A stretch of 64,000 nucleotides of DNA from Nitrospira sp. (GCA_024998595.1 JACOEK010000004.1:434001-498000), one strand, 5' to 3'; positions 27,984 through 38,082 are shown, counted from the first letter of the stretch. Translations and numbers: made by a program. The notes: generated by a model from the letters alone, not told the origin.

Positions 27984-29026
27984 TGCGTTTGGCTTTTGTC
28001 GGTCCAATGGTTGGAGCTCGGGATGTCGCCTTGTCTACACAAGGCGACATTGTGGCGAAATTGTTTGCCAAAGAGGGATATCCGGTCGTGGCTGTCTCTG
28101 CCAGACCCAATCGGTACATTCGGATGCTGGATATCATGAGTACGCTTCTGAGGTATCGCAAGAATATCGATCTCCAGTGCGTGCAGGTCTACAGCGGTCC
28201 TAGTTTCATGCTTGCTGATTTGGCAACGTTATTAGGAAGACTATTCAATCATCGACTCATATTATTTCTCCATGGCGGTTCACTTCCTGAATTCTTGGTG
28301 CGATATCCTAATTGGAGTAGGCGTGTTTTTAAGCGAGCCGATAGGCTTGTTGCTCCATCGGATTTTTTGGCGAAGGCATTTATGCCTCATGGATACAGGG
28401 TCGAAGTTATTCCCAATGTCATTGATGTGGCGTTGTACCCATTTCGTCATCGAGTCCATCTTAGGCCGCGCCTGTTGTGGATGCGTTCTTTTCATCAGAT
28501 CTATAACCCGCTAATGGCAATTCACGTGCTAATGCGAGTGCGAACCGTGATTCCAACGGCTACATTAGTGATGGCTGGTTTGGACAAGGGAATGCAAGAA
28601 TCTGCGCGACTGCTCGCCTCGCAGGAAGGCCTTGGTAATTCGGTTCTGTTTCCAGGTTTTTTAGATAATGAGGGAAAAAGTCACGAAGGAAACCAAGCGG
28701 ATATTTTTCTTAACACGAGTCACGTGGACAATATGCCGGTGTCAGTAATAGAAGCCTGCGCCTTAGGCCTGCCGGTGGTGTCAACCGCTGTGGGAGGAGT
28801 TCCGGCATTACTTCGGGATGGTGAGACAGGTCTGCTCGTTCCTGACGATGACGCTCTGGCTATGTCCGATGCAATACTTCGTTTGTGTAGCGATTCGGAT
28901 TTGGCAGGGAGATTATCGGCGAACGGCAGGGTGCTCGCTGAGTCTTCATCTTGGGCTAATGTGCGTGCAAAATGGGAGCAGATGTTCTCTCAGATAAGCA
29001 TCTCTCCTCGCCCTCAGATCACTTAG
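27980..29026 (+). CDS. Family 4 glycosyltransferase
   Basis: 348 residues with the GT4 donor domain ending in MPVSVIEACALGLPVVSTAV, then GGVPALLRDGETGLLVPDDD. RPRLLWMRSFHQIYNPLMAI near residue 155 is a less common hinge sequence found in a subset of GT4 enzymes. The ATG overlaps the CapA-like stop. It would add one sugar in the cytoplasm. Confidence 0.87.
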   Translation: MMRLAFVGPMVGARDVALSTQGDIVAKLFAKEGYPVVAVSARPNRYIRMLDIMSTLLRYRKNIDLQCVQVYSGPSFMLADLATLLGRLFNHRLILFLHGGSLPEFLVRYPNWSRRVFKRADRLVAPSDFLAKAFMPHGYRVEVIPNVIDVALYPFRHRVHLRPRLLWMRSFHQIYNPLMAIHVLMRVRTVIPTATLVMAGLDKGMQESARLLASQEGLGNSVLFPGFLDNEGKSHEGNQADIFLNTSHVDNMPVSVIEACALGLPVVSTAVGGVPALLRDGETGLLVPDDDALAMSDAILRLCSDSDLAGRLSANGRVLAESSSWANVRAKWEQMFSQISISPRPQIT

Positions 29027-29102
29027 TCCAGGATTAGCTGCGCAATATTTTCTTTCCTGCACGTATCTCAGTTAGAGAACCTGAGAAGGATATTCTTTCA
29101 AA

Positions 29103-30521
29103 ATGAAAGACTGGGTTCTGAACCTCTATCACGCCCTGCCGACACCGACGCGTTCGGTTGTTGCCAGCCTACGTGGCTACTACTTACGGTCTTGGCGTTA
29201 TGACCGGAACACGGCCCAATATATCGAACAAGCACTTGAACGTGAACAGTGGAGCCTCGATCGCTGGGAGACTTGGCAAAGCGAACGATTGGGTTTTGTA
29301 TTACGTCGTGCTGCGACAAGGGTCCCGTACTATCGTGAGTATTGGGCTCAACGGCGGCGGGGTGGGGATTTAGCTTCCTGGGAATATCTGGAGAATTGGC
29401 CGATTCTCGAAAAGAATATTGTAAGGAGCAATCCGAAAGCGTTTGTAGCGGATGACTGCAATACCAAGAATATGTTCCATGAACATACGAGTGGCACTAC
29501 CGGAAAGCCGCTGAACCTCTGGTGGAGTAGGGATACGGTTCGCAGGTGGTATGCCTTAGTCGAGGCGCGGTGCCGTATGTGGAATGGCGTATCACGCCAT
29601 GATCGGTGGGCGATCATGGGTGGTCAGCTGATAACGCCTGTCACCCAACGTCAGCCTCCGTTTTGGGTATGGAACCAAGCCCTCAATCAGCTCTACATGT
29701 CCTCGTACCATCTGGCTCCTGACCTCATGGATGCGTATGTGGACGCGCTGATCCAGTATCGAGTGAAATATCTTCATGGATATACATCATCGCTCTATGA
29801 ATTGGCTCTAGCTGTCATCGCTTCCGGACGAAGAGATCTCAATATGGCGGTTGTACTCACGAATGCTGAGCCTGTGTACGATTACCAGCGTGCCGCCATT
29901 TCTCGAGCGTTTAACTGTCCGGTTCGTGAATCATACGGAATGGCCGAGATCGTTGCTACCGCTTGCGAGTGTGAGATGGGGCAAATGCACCTGTGGCCGG
30001 AAGTCGGCCGACTTGAGGTTCTAGAGGATGAACGGTCAATACCGGTTGGGGAGCACGGCTCTCTCGTATGCACGGGGCTTCTTAATGCAGATATGCCCCT
30101 GATACGTTACCGCACGGGCGACCGCGGTGCACTGTCCAGCAGGTCAGAATCGTGTCAATGCGGACGAGCTATGCCCTTGCTCGGACAGATAGAGGGTAGG
30201 GAGGACGATCTACTCTGGACAGCGGATGGTCGACGTATTGGGCGGTTAGATCCGCTCTTTAAGGACGATCTTCCAATTCAAGAGGCGCAGATCGTCCAAG
30301 AGGCACTCGACCGTGTCAGAGTGCGGTATGTTCCAACCTCTGCTTTCAGGCCATCCCACGAACACGACATCGTCCAAAGATTGCAGGCAAGGATGGGGCG
30401 AATAAATGTCGTTTTTGAGAAATTGGACGCAGTTCCTCGAGAGCACAACGGAAAGTTCCGAGCGGTTGTGAATGCCCTTCCTACGAAAACCCGAGAATCA
30501 TTATCGTTGGGAGCTCATTGA
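29103..30521 (+). CDS. CapK/PaaK-like adenylate-forming enzyme
   Basis: 472 residues of the phenylacetate-CoA ligase-like family found in capsule loci (CapK). The ATP-binding loop HEHTSGTTGKPLNLWWS is near residue 120, a second core motif ESYGMAEIVATACECEMG near 277, and the C-terminal hinge with RYRTGDRG near 335. The extra Cys residues (CECEMG, SCQCG) look like a small metal-binding cluster that occurs in PaaK-like proteins. It would activate a carboxylate, perhaps an acyl or amino-acid substituent for the glycan. It is convergent with, and overlaps by 7 bases, the next minus-strand gene. Confidence 0.82.
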   Translation: MKDWVLNLYHALPTPTRSVVASLRGYYLRSWRYDRNTAQYIEQALEREQWSLDRWETWQSERLGFVLRRAATRVPYYREYWAQRRRGGDLASWEYLENWPILEKNIVRSNPKAFVADDCNTKNMFHEHTSGTTGKPLNLWWSRDTVRRWYALVEARCRMWNGVSRHDRWAIMGGQLITPVTQRQPPFWVWNQALNQLYMSSYHLAPDLMDAYVDALIQYRVKYLHGYTSSLYELALAVIASGRRDLNMAVVLTNAEPVYDYQRAAISRAFNCPVRESYGMAEIVATACECEMGQMHLWPEVGRLEVLEDERSIPVGEHGSLVCTGLLNADMPLIRYRTGDRGALSSRSESCQCGRAMPLLGQIEGREDDLLWTADGRRIGRLDPLFKDDLPIQEAQIVQEALDRVRVRYVPTSAFRPSHEHDIVQRLQARMGRINVVFEKLDAVPREHNGKFRAVVNALPTKTRESLSLGAH

Positions 30522-31759
30522 AGTGCTACGTTCTTTGGTGGATTTGGGGGAGTTGTGTCACTGCTTCCACCGGTCTCATATGCGCCAATATCATAAGCCC
30601 CTCCTTGAGGGCGCGGTGTACTCTTAAAATCAACCTGAACCGCACTTAGTGTTACGCCGGCGTCAATAGCAGGACTTCCAGACTGAATATTGAAGTCGAA
30701 TGCAGTGGGATTGACGAATCGGGGATTTGTGGTGAGGTTATTAGCCATGACTGTGCCTACTCCCAATCCAAGGATCTGTGTCGTCGCATTGCCGTAGGCA
30801 ATGTTATTTCGCACGTCGGTACTGGTTGCCCCTGGTTCGACATAAACTCCAGTCTGCGCACCACCGTAAATAGTATTATTGTAGATTCGAGTGTTTGTCG
30901 CTTGGGCGCCAGCTAGAATCCCATGGCCTGTATTGCTGTAAAGAATGTTGTTGTAGGCCAACACACTGTCGCTCCTCGAGGCGATGATTGCAGCTCCTGA
31001 GTCATACAGCAGGCTGGTTTCATGCAACGTCAAATTGCGGTAAATATTTCGACTTGATGATGTGTAGCCACTGTAGTTATGTATTCCATAGTCATTCGTG
31101 TGATGAATGTTGGTGTTTTCAATAAGGTTGTCGCTGCCCTCAACATAAAACCCGTAATGTCGATTAGTCGGGCGCGGAAAGACCGTCACATTTCCGACAT
31201 GATGGACCTGTCCCCCGGTGAATATATTAAAGCCTCCGTGAAAGAACACACCAATGTGTCCAGCATTTTTTACTTCACAATTCTTGAAGCGAATGTGATG
31301 TGCTCCTGAGGAGCCAACTGATATCACGTTGTCGATCGTCGTCAGTCCATCTAGTACTAGGTTTTCAAAGCTTACATATTGAATGTATGCGTGGGGCAGG
31401 TTAATTAGCTCAGACCCACCTCCGACTGCCAATACAACTGTCTCCCCAGGATAGCCTGAGATAATGGGAGCATCCCCCCAAGATGTGCCCGTAGGAATTG
31501 TTTGGGAATTGCTATTAATTCTCTCGTTGTACGTGCCACCGCGAATATAAAGAGTGTCACCAGCAGCCATGATACTCAGGCCCTTTGCAATGCTACGGAA
31601 AGGCTGGGCTTGTGTGCCAGCACCTGTATCGCTACCTGAGGAAGCAACATAGTACGTCGCAGCTTCAGACACGACCGTTCCGGAAAATAGAGAGAGGATG
31701 CTCAGTCCCCATGCGAACAGGTGAGCATGGCTCTTATTGATACGCCGTTTCATTGCCAT
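30515..31759 (-). CDS. Secreted right-handed parallel beta-helix protein
   Basis: 414 residues. A signal peptide (SHAHLFAWGLSILSLFSG, cleaved after SEAA) is followed by a DUF1565-like start (TYYVASSGSDTGAGTQAQPF) and many short PbH1-type repeats such as GFYVEGSDNLIENTNIHHTN. The end holds a GAYDIGAYETG motif and a short Pro-rich tail. This fold occurs in pectate lyases, polysaccharide epimerases and lyases. AGGAGG seven bases before the ATG supports the start. It is the only minus-strand gene inside the EPS locus, so it has its own promoter. Confidence 0.8.
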   Translation of the reverse strand: MAMKRRINKSHAHLFAWGLSILSLFSGTVVSEAATYYVASSGSDTGAGTQAQPFRSIAKGLSIMAAGDTLYIRGGTYNERINSNSQTIPTGTSWGDAPIISGYPGETVVLAVGGGSELINLPHAYIQYVSFENLVLDGLTTIDNVISVGSSGAHHIRFKNCEVKNAGHIGVFFHGGFNIFTGGQVHHVGNVTVFPRPTNRHYGFYVEGSDNLIENTNIHHTNDYGIHNYSGYTSSSRNIYRNLTLHETSLLYDSGAAIIASRSDSVLAYNNILYSNTGHGILAGAQATNTRIYNNTIYGGAQTGVYVEPGATSTDVRNNIAYGNATTQILGLGVGTVMANNLTTNPRFVNPTAFDFNIQSGSPAIDAGVTLSAVQVDFKSTPRPQGGAYDIGAYETGGSSDTTPPNPPKNVALQ

Positions 31760-32071
31760 CTGGGCCTCCTCTTAAGATTCTGACGGCGAGGGGGGTGCTC
31801 TTGTGTTCTCTGGCTAGAGCAGAATACATGCCGCCTTCGTGATGTCTGGTAAATTCCTTCTTTTTCAATAGTTTGAAAGCAGGCGCTCTTAATAGCCCTG
31901 TTTACGGTTGTAGGTAAAAGCCTGCAGCGATCTACAGGAATCGTTGTGATTGTCGAAATATAGCCCAGGGTCCGGGTGCCTGCCTCAAGACGATAGGGCC
32001 AGGGAGACAGGTTGTGCAGCGGCGAGGGCTAACGGGCAAATCTGAGGAACGGGACAACTGAGAATTCGAGT
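31760..32071. other. Intergenic region between divergent genes
   Basis: About 310 bases separating the minus-strand beta-helix gene from the plus-strand glycosyltransferase, so promoters for both directions should be here. No convincing -35/-10 pair, terminator or small gene was identified. Confidence 0.45.
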
Positions 32072-33253
32072 GTGCCAGTTTTGAGAGACAAAAAGAAAGT
32101 CGAAAATACAAGTTTTTTTCAAAGGGCCTATCTCGTGCAAGTGAACTCTCCATCAATTAAGAAATCTTCCAACAATATTCTCCGTCTGCCGTTGTCGATG
32201 ACGGGCTGTATCGTGACGGCTATCGTGCCCTGTCGGAATGAGAAGGGCTCCATCGAAGCCTGCGTGCGATCGATTCTGGAACAGGAGAAGCCGGGAGGAA
32301 ACTTTGAACTGATTGTGGTCGATGGTCTTTCTAATGATGGGACGGGTGAGATTCTCTCGAGACTGTCCGGGGAATATCCCGCGCTGAAAGTCATTGAGAA
32401 CCACAAGCGAACGATGCCGAGCGGCGTCAATCTTGCGATCGCTGCTGCGCGTGGTCGCTATATCGCCATCATGGGTGCGCACAACCGTTATGCTCCGGAC
32501 TATCTTCTGCAGGCGGTGCACGTGCTGGAGGAAACCAAGGCAGACAATGCCGGCGGCAGTATGGTCTGTGAAGGCGAGTCCTATGTCCAGGAAGCGATTG
32601 CTCTGGCTCACCACAGCGGGTTCAGCGTTGGCGGGGCGCGTTGGCATGATCCGCAATACGATGGTCCGGCCGATACTGTGTTCGGTGGTGTCTATCGCCG
32701 AGAAGTGTTTGATCGGATCGGACTGTTTGACGAAGAATTGGTTCGCAATCAGGACGATGAGCTGAATCTTCGCCTCGTGCAGCAGGGCGGACGCATCTGG
32801 CACTCGCCGCGCATCAGAAGTTGGTACAAACCGCGGCGCAGTCTTCGATCTCTCCTCAGTCAATATGTGCAGTATGGGTATTGGCGGGTCCGGGTCGTGC
32901 AAAAACGAAAAGCTGCTGCTGCTGTGCGGCAGTACGTGCCCGGAGCCTTTGTCCTTTCGTTGATCGCATTGCCCGCCTTCGCTTTGCTGTGGTCGCTCGT
33001 CTGGTGGCTTTGGATCGGCGAGATCGCCGCGTATGTGTCTTGCACCCTCGGAATGTCGTTAGTGGTGGCGGCCCGCAACGGGTGGCGTTACTTCCCGATT
33101 CTCCCTCCCGTATTCGCTTGTTACCACTTAGGGTACGGCATCGGTTTTCTTCATGGCGTGATTGATTTCGTTCTGCTGCGTCGGCGGGCCAGAGACAACT
33201 ACAGCCAGCTGACTCGGCCGTCAGAGTCCCCTGAAACATCGGGTCTTTTGTAA
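32072..33253 (+). CDS. ExoA-like family 2 glycosyltransferase with C-terminal membrane segments
   Basis: 393 residues. The GT-A domain starts at about residue 46 (VTAIVPCRNEKGSIEACVRS) and has DGLSNDGTGEIL, the metal-site region MGAHNRYAPDYL and NQDDELNLRL near residue 230. Three or four membrane spans occupy about residues 290-370. This layout resembles ExoA of succinoglycan synthesis. The first 42 residues are unlike the family and the GTG start lacks a ribosome site; ATG 32198 is a plausible true start. Confidence 0.83.
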   Translation: MPVLRDKKKVENTSFFQRAYLVQVNSPSIKKSSNNILRLPLSMTGCIVTAIVPCRNEKGSIEACVRSILEQEKPGGNFELIVVDGLSNDGTGEILSRLSGEYPALKVIENHKRTMPSGVNLAIAAARGRYIAIMGAHNRYAPDYLLQAVHVLEETKADNAGGSMVCEGESYVQEAIALAHHSGFSVGGARWHDPQYDGPADTVFGGVYRREVFDRIGLFDEELVRNQDDELNLRLVQQGGRIWHSPRIRSWYKPRRSLRSLLSQYVQYGYWRVRVVQKRKAAAAVRQYVPGAFVLSLIALPAFALLWSLVWWLWIGEIAAYVSCTLGMSLVVAARNGWRYFPILPPVFACYHLGYGIGFLHGVIDFVLLRRRARDNYSQLTRPSESPETSGLL

Positions 33254-33268
33254 ATTCCACGGAGTGTC

Positions 33269-33985
33269 ATGGTTACTGATCAACAGACTGCCGAGTCCGC
33301 TGTGGCCGAAGAGGCCCGGATCAAGCAGGCGTACAAGAAGCAAAAACCTGCCGGCTACTATTCCTGGTTCGATCCCGGCAATCTGTTTCTGGTGCAGGAA
33401 CGAGAGAAACTTCTTCTGAAACGACTCAGGCAGGGTGGCCGAGCGCCTCTCGCCGGACAGCGCTTGCTTGAAGTTGGTTGTGGTTCAGGCCATTGGCTGC
33501 GGGAGTTTATCAAGTGGGGAATAAAGCCGACGGATATTACCGGCGTTGATCTTCGGCCTGATGTCTTGGCGAGCGCGGGTGAACTCTGTCCGCAGGGCGT
33601 GACGCTCCGATGTTCAAACGGAAGTGTCCTGGACTTTCCTGACGAGAGCTTCGATCTGGTGCTCCAATCCCTGGTCTTTACGTCCGTCCTCGATCACACC
33701 ATGAAAGAGGAGATGGCCCGTGAGATGATGCGAGTTCTCAAAAGAGACGGTCTCATCATCTGGTACGACTTTCATGTCGATAATCCCTGGAACCCGAATG
33801 TCCGCGGCGTCCGCAAGTCTGAAATCAGACGCCTGTTTCCAGGCTGTTCGATTGCGCTCGATCGAATTTCGCTGGCCTTACCGGTCGCCAAATGGATCGC
33901 CCCCTGGTCCTGGTTGCTCTGTTACTTTCTTGAGCGCCTCCGTTTATTGAATACCCACTATTTGGGTCTCATCCACAAGCATTGA
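33269..33985 (+). CDS. Class I SAM-dependent methyltransferase
   Basis: 238 residues. SAM-binding motif I is LLEVGCGSGHWLREF near residue 68, and the acidic loop GVDLRPDVLASAGEL follows. Motif LDFPDESFDLVLQSLVF near residue 120 closes the Rossmann core. It probably methylates a sugar hydroxyl or carboxyl of the glycan. It lies 15 bases after the glycosyltransferase and is probably co-transcribed. Confidence 0.82.
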   Translation: MVTDQQTAESAVAEEARIKQAYKKQKPAGYYSWFDPGNLFLVQEREKLLLKRLRQGGRAPLAGQRLLEVGCGSGHWLREFIKWGIKPTDITGVDLRPDVLASAGELCPQGVTLRCSNGSVLDFPDESFDLVLQSLVFTSVLDHTMKEEMAREMMRVLKRDGLIIWYDFHVDNPWNPNVRGVRKSEIRRLFPGCSIALDRISLALPVAKWIAPWSWLLCYFLERLRLLNTHYLGLIHKH

Positions 33986-34140
33986 CGCGCTCTTCCCTCG
34001 CGCTGAATCCGGTTCCTCTTATTCCGTGGCATCGCGGTGGCAGGAATCACGAGCTTCGCCCCACTTACATTCACCACGCGGTTGCCGTGAGGTCATCCTC
34101 GATGACGCGGGCATTCGCCATATAAGAAAGGCTAGGTACC

Positions 34141-35790
34141 ATGATGGCCATGCAGGGCAACACATCTGAGATCCGTCCGAACATTGCAGTCATCGGGTCC
34201 GGGTATTGGGGCAAGAACCTGGTGCGCAACTTTGCGGAACTGGGTGCGCTGGCCATGATTTGCGACACGAATGCAGAGACCAGGGAAGCCTTAGCCGCGC
34301 AATATCCCGGTTGCCGTGCGGTCGCCGACTTCGCCGATGTGCTGCGGGATGGCAGTATACAGGCCGTGTCGATTGCTACACCGGCCGAGACTCATGGAAC
34401 TCTAGTTCGGCAGGCCCTGTTGGCGGGCAAGGATGTGCTGGTGGAGAAGCCGCTGTGTCTGATCGAAGAAGAGGCCCGTTCCCTGGTTGCGCTGGCCAAA
34501 CAGCAAGGTCGTCTGCTCATGGTCGGACATTTGCTGTGGTACCACCCGGCGATTCTCAAGTTGAAAGAGTTGATCGACAATGGAGAGCTCGGGCGTATTC
34601 AATATGTGTACTCGAATCGTCTCAATCTCGGAAAGATTCGCCGCGAGGAAAACATTCTCTGGTCGTTCGCCCCGCATGATGTGTCCGTCATTCTGGGTTT
34701 GCTGGGTGAAATGCCGGATGCCGTCTCCGCGCAGGGCGGAAACTATCTGCATCAGCAGATTGCGGACATCACCGTGACGATGCTCTCTTTCCCGAGCGGC
34801 GTGAAATCCCACATTTTTGTGTCGTGGCTGCATCCGTTCAAGGAGCAGAAATTGATCGTTGTCGGTGATCGGAAGATGGCGGTCTTCGATGATATGGAGA
34901 AGAAGGACAAGTTGCTCCTGTATCCGCATTCCATCCACTGGAAAGGTCAGGTGCCGGTGGCAAACCGGGCGGACGCGCAACCGGTGGAGCTTGAAAAATC
35001 CGAACCGCTCCGCGATGAATGCGCCCACTTTATTGAGTGCTTGCGAACCCGCCGGCGTCCCCGGACAGATGGGGAGGAAGGCTTGCGGGTCCTGTCGGTG
35101 TTGCAGCGGTGCCAGGAAGCTCTGGAGCGAAAACCGGTTACCCCTGCACGGACGCCGGCGCTGCCGAAACGATCGTGGTTTGTCCATGAGTCGGCATTCA
35201 TCGACGACGATGTCGAAATCGGCGATGGGACGAGTATCTGGCATGTCTCGCATGTGCTGAAGGGCTCGAAAATCGGCCGTGCCTGCAAGATCGGTCAGAA
35301 TGTCGTGATCGGTCCGAACGCCGTCATTGGCAATGGCGTGAAGTTGCAAAACAATGTGTCGGTCTATGAAGGCGTCACGCTCGAAGACCATGTGTTCTGT
35401 GGTCCTTCGATGGTGTTCACGAACGTGTTCAATCCCCGCAGCGAAATTCCTCGCATGTCCGAACTCAAGCGGACCTTAGTGAAGCGCGGCGCCACACTTG
35501 GAGCGAATTGCACGATTGTGTGCGGTACGACCATCGGTCGGTATGCCTTCGTCGGCGCAGGGTCGGTCGTCACGAAGGATGTTCCGGACTATGCCTGTGT
35601 CATGGGGTCTCCGGCCAGGATATCCGGCTGGATGTGTGAGTGCGGCGCAAAACTCGCCTGGCAGGCCGAACAATCCCATTGCGCCTGCGGGGTCAAGTTT
35701 CGTCGGACGACGGCCGGCGTGTCCAGGATGGTAGAAGAGTCGGTCGCCGAAGAACAGCAGACGCTCGTCGCGCCAGCCCTGGAAGGCTAA
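34141..35790 (+). CDS. Fusion of WbpB-like sugar 3-dehydrogenase and WbpD-like N-acetyltransferase
   Basis: 549 residues with two enzymes in one chain. Residues 1-330 form a Gfo/Idh/MocA oxidoreductase: [20 protein letters not shown] binds NAD, and [16 protein letters not shown] holds the family Lys-Pro. From residue 345 a left-handed beta-helix acetyltransferase begins ([20 protein letters not shown]) and includes [20 protein letters not shown] and [17 protein letters not shown], nearly the WbpD consensus. Residues 498-520 carry four Cys in a zinc-ribbon-like tail. In Pseudomonas these steps, as separate proteins, make UDP-2,3-diacetamido-uronic acids. Confidence 0.87.
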   Translation: MMAMQGNTSEIRPNIAVIGSGYWGKNLVRNFAELGALAMICDTNAETREALAAQYPGCRAVADFADVLRDGSIQAVSIATPAETHGTLVRQALLAGKDVLVEKPLCLIEEEARSLVALAKQQGRLLMVGHLLWYHPAILKLKELIDNGELGRIQYVYSNRLNLGKIRREENILWSFAPHDVSVILGLLGEMPDAVSAQGGNYLHQQIADITVTMLSFPSGVKSHIFVSWLHPFKEQKLIVVGDRKMAVFDDMEKKDKLLLYPHSIHWKGQVPVANRADAQPVELEKSEPLRDECAHFIECLRTRRRPRTDGEEGLRVLSVLQRCQEALERKPVTPARTPALPKRSWFVHESAFIDDDVEIGDGTSIWHVSHVLKGSKIGRACKIGQNVVIGPNAVIGNGVKLQNNVSVYEGVTLEDHVFCGPSMVFTNVFNPRSEIPRMSELKRTLVKRGATLGANCTIVCGTTIGRYAFVGAGSVVTKDVPDYACVMGSPARISGWMCECGAKLAWQAEQSHCACGVKFRRTTAGVSRMVEESVAEEQQTLVAPALEG

Positions 35791-35793
35791 GGT

Positions 35794-36720
35794 ATGGCTC
35801 TCGACATGGCGTCCGCCGAGACGCGTCCACCTGTGATCAGCCCGACCGGTACAGTTATGAAGGAATGTCCGCTCTGCGGCAGCAGCAATCTGCAAACGGT
35901 CTATCGATTTCAGCAGTTTGCCGTGTTGAAGTGTCAGGGCTGCGACGGATCCTGGCGCAGTAACATGTATTCCAGCGGTGACATCACCGCAATGTATACA
36001 GGCGATGAATACTCCCAAAACCCGTACTTCTCCTACAACGTCGAGGAATTTAAAGATGCGGCACAGGGGCGATATGCTAACTATATCGGCGCGCTGTCCG
36101 CCATCGCATCCAGGGTGAAAGTCGGGAAGCTCTTGGACGTGGGTTGCGGTTCCGGTGCGTTTATGAGTGTGGCTCAGCAGCGTGGATGGAACGTCACGGG
36201 CATTGAATTATCACCCGATCTCAGCCAGGTCTCCAGACGTGCGGTCAAGGCTGAGGTGATCAACGCGGCGTTCGAATCCGTCGCATTGCCGGACGAATCG
36301 TACGATGTCGTGACCATGTGGGACATTATCGAGCATGTGCTCGATCCGATGTTCTGCCTCAAAAAAGTCGAGCGATTGCTCAAGCCGGGGGGCGTGGCGC
36401 TGTTTTGTACTCCGGATGAAGATAGTCTGTTAGCTCGCGCAGGATTGCTTCTTTATCGGATGTCAGGGGGAGCCGTCTCTTACCCCGCGTTGGCGCTGCA
36501 TCCTACTTATCACACCTATTTCTTTTCCCGCAGCGGATTCAAGGCACTTATTGGCAAGAGCGGGATGCAAGTGGTGCGCTGTTATTCGCAAGAAGCCTTC
36601 TTCGAACACTCGCAATTGCCGAGCCCTGTGGCAAAGTGGGGCATATGGGCGATCGAAAAATTAAGCGCACTGGCTGATCGCCGGTACGAGATTGTTTGTC
36701 TGGCGCAGAAGCCGCGCTGA
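35794..36720 (+). CDS. Methyltransferase with N-terminal Cys-rich zinc-binding motif
   Basis: 308 residues. The start holds CPLCGSSNLQTVYRF and, further on, LKCQGCDGSW, a four-Cys zinc site at about residues 24-48. A class I SAM domain follows with KLLDVGCGSGAFMSVAQQRG near residue 110 and YDVVTMWDIIEHVLDP near 170. The architecture is that of Methyltransf_23 proteins in cell-surface glycan loci. It starts three bases after the preceding fusion gene, indicating an operon. Confidence 0.83.
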   Translation: MALDMASAETRPPVISPTGTVMKECPLCGSSNLQTVYRFQQFAVLKCQGCDGSWRSNMYSSGDITAMYTGDEYSQNPYFSYNVEEFKDAAQGRYANYIGALSAIASRVKVGKLLDVGCGSGAFMSVAQQRGWNVTGIELSPDLSQVSRRAVKAEVINAAFESVALPDESYDVVTMWDIIEHVLDPMFCLKKVERLLKPGGVALFCTPDEDSLLARAGLLLYRMSGGAVSYPALALHPTYHTYFFSRSGFKALIGKSGMQVVRCYSQEAFFEHSQLPSPVAKWGIWAIEKLSALADRRYEIVCLAQKPR

Positions 36721-36858
36721 GATCCTACGCGCCGCTCATGCTTCTCGGTCCCTGCTCCCTCAACTGACGTCAAGCGATTCGTCCTTCCCGCGTGTCTGCA
36801 TTTCAGGTCCTGTTTCCCTCGTCAACGGTTCTCACGCACCTCACACTTGGAGCAGCGT

Positions 36859-37992
36859 ATGCTCGTGACACCTTCGTCTGACACCGTTGTCTTGAATGTC
36901 AAGCCTGTATCTTCCGCGGCGAATGAGCCCATATTAGACCAGACGGCGGGCGATAGGCCCCTTGTCTCGGTGATTATTCCGGCTTTTAACGAAGGCGCCA
37001 TGCTGCCGTCTACCTTGTCGAGGGTGTGCGGATACATGGGAACGCTGGAGGCTCGCTATCGTTGGGAGATTGTCGTCGTCAACGACGGGAGCAGCGACCG
37101 TACCGCCGAAGTGGCAGAAGCATTTGCGAAGAATCGGCAGGAGATTCGCATCGTCCATCACCATCGAAATCGCGGGCTCGGGCAGGCGCTCCGCACCGGT
37201 TTCCAATCCAGCCTCGGGCGATATGTGGTCGTGCTGGATTGTGACCTCAGTTACGCTCCCGAGCATGTCGGACGATTACTCGATCAGATCCAACGGAGCC
37301 AGGCGACGATCGTCGTCGCGTCGCCGTATGCCGATGGCGGGTTGGTGAGTCATGTGCCCTGGCTCCGACGCGTGATGAGCCGGTGGGCCAATCGGTTCCT
37401 CGCCAGTTTTGCCCGCTGCAACCTGTCCACGTTAACCGGCATGGTCCGCGTGTATGACGGCCCGTTTATTCGAGCGGTCAGCCTGCGGGCTCGAGGACAG
37501 GAAATCAGTCCGGAGATTATCTACAAGGGCATGCTTCTTCGCGCCCAGATCGAGGAGATTCCCGGGCATCTCGATTGGAGACTGCAGCACGAGGCGGGGA
37601 GCGGCCGGCGGTCCAGCATGAAGATGCTGCCCCATGTTCTTTCCACGATTCTGTCCGGATTTATCTTCAGTCCGTTCATGTTCTTTCTCGTGCCCGGCTT
37701 GTTGCTCTCCGCGCTGGCCATCTACTGCGACGTGTGGATGGTGCTTCACTTTTTCGATGCGTATCAGAAATTCGCCGGAGAGAGTTGGTTTATGACGCGT
37801 TCGTCGCTGGCTGTTGCACAGGCGTATCAAGCCTTTCCTCATACCTTCATCATAGGAGGACTGTCATCGATGTTGAGCATTCAACTGATCGGTCTTGGCC
37901 TCTTGTCCATGCAAGGCAAACGGTACTTCGAAGAAATGTTTCATTTGGTCAGTTCCATGTATCGACATACTCGGGATGTCGAAGAAGGATAA
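36859..37992 (+). CDS. Dolichol-phosphate-mannose synthase-like family 2 glycosyltransferase
   Basis: 377 residues. The catalytic GT-A domain begins at about residue 33 with VSVIIPAFNEGAMLPSTLSR, has VVNDGSSDRTAEVAEAFA, and the metal-binding VVLDCDLSYAPEHVGRLL near residue 125. Two or three membrane spans follow residue 265. It probably loads a sugar onto undecaprenyl phosphate. The GT-C enzyme at 22875 needs such a donor, so the two may cooperate (inference). ATG 36859 has GGAG upstream; a TTG at 36847 is less likely. Confidence 0.85.
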   Translation: MLVTPSSDTVVLNVKPVSSAANEPILDQTAGDRPLVSVIIPAFNEGAMLPSTLSRVCGYMGTLEARYRWEIVVVNDGSSDRTAEVAEAFAKNRQEIRIVHHHRNRGLGQALRTGFQSSLGRYVVVLDCDLSYAPEHVGRLLDQIQRSQATIVVASPYADGGLVSHVPWLRRVMSRWANRFLASFARCNLSTLTGMVRVYDGPFIRAVSLRARGQEISPEIIYKGMLLRAQIEEIPGHLDWRLQHEAGSGRRSSMKMLPHVLSTILSGFIFSPFMFFLVPGLLLSALAIYCDVWMVLHFFDAYQKFAGESWFMTRSSLAVAQAYQAFPHTFIIGGLSSMLSIQLIGLGLLSMQGKRYFEEMFHLVSSMYRHTRDVEEG

Positions 37993-38082
37993 ATGGGTGG
38001 AGGAAGGATCGAGTGGAACGACGTTTCTTATGAGCAGTCGACAGGTTTTTCTCATGCATAACCATACACAAGCGGAGCATAT

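Noticed and set aside
34402-35391. A 329-codon minus-strand open frame opposite the WbpB-WbpD fusion
   Set aside because: The plus-strand protein matches known families along its full length, so this is a shadow frame.
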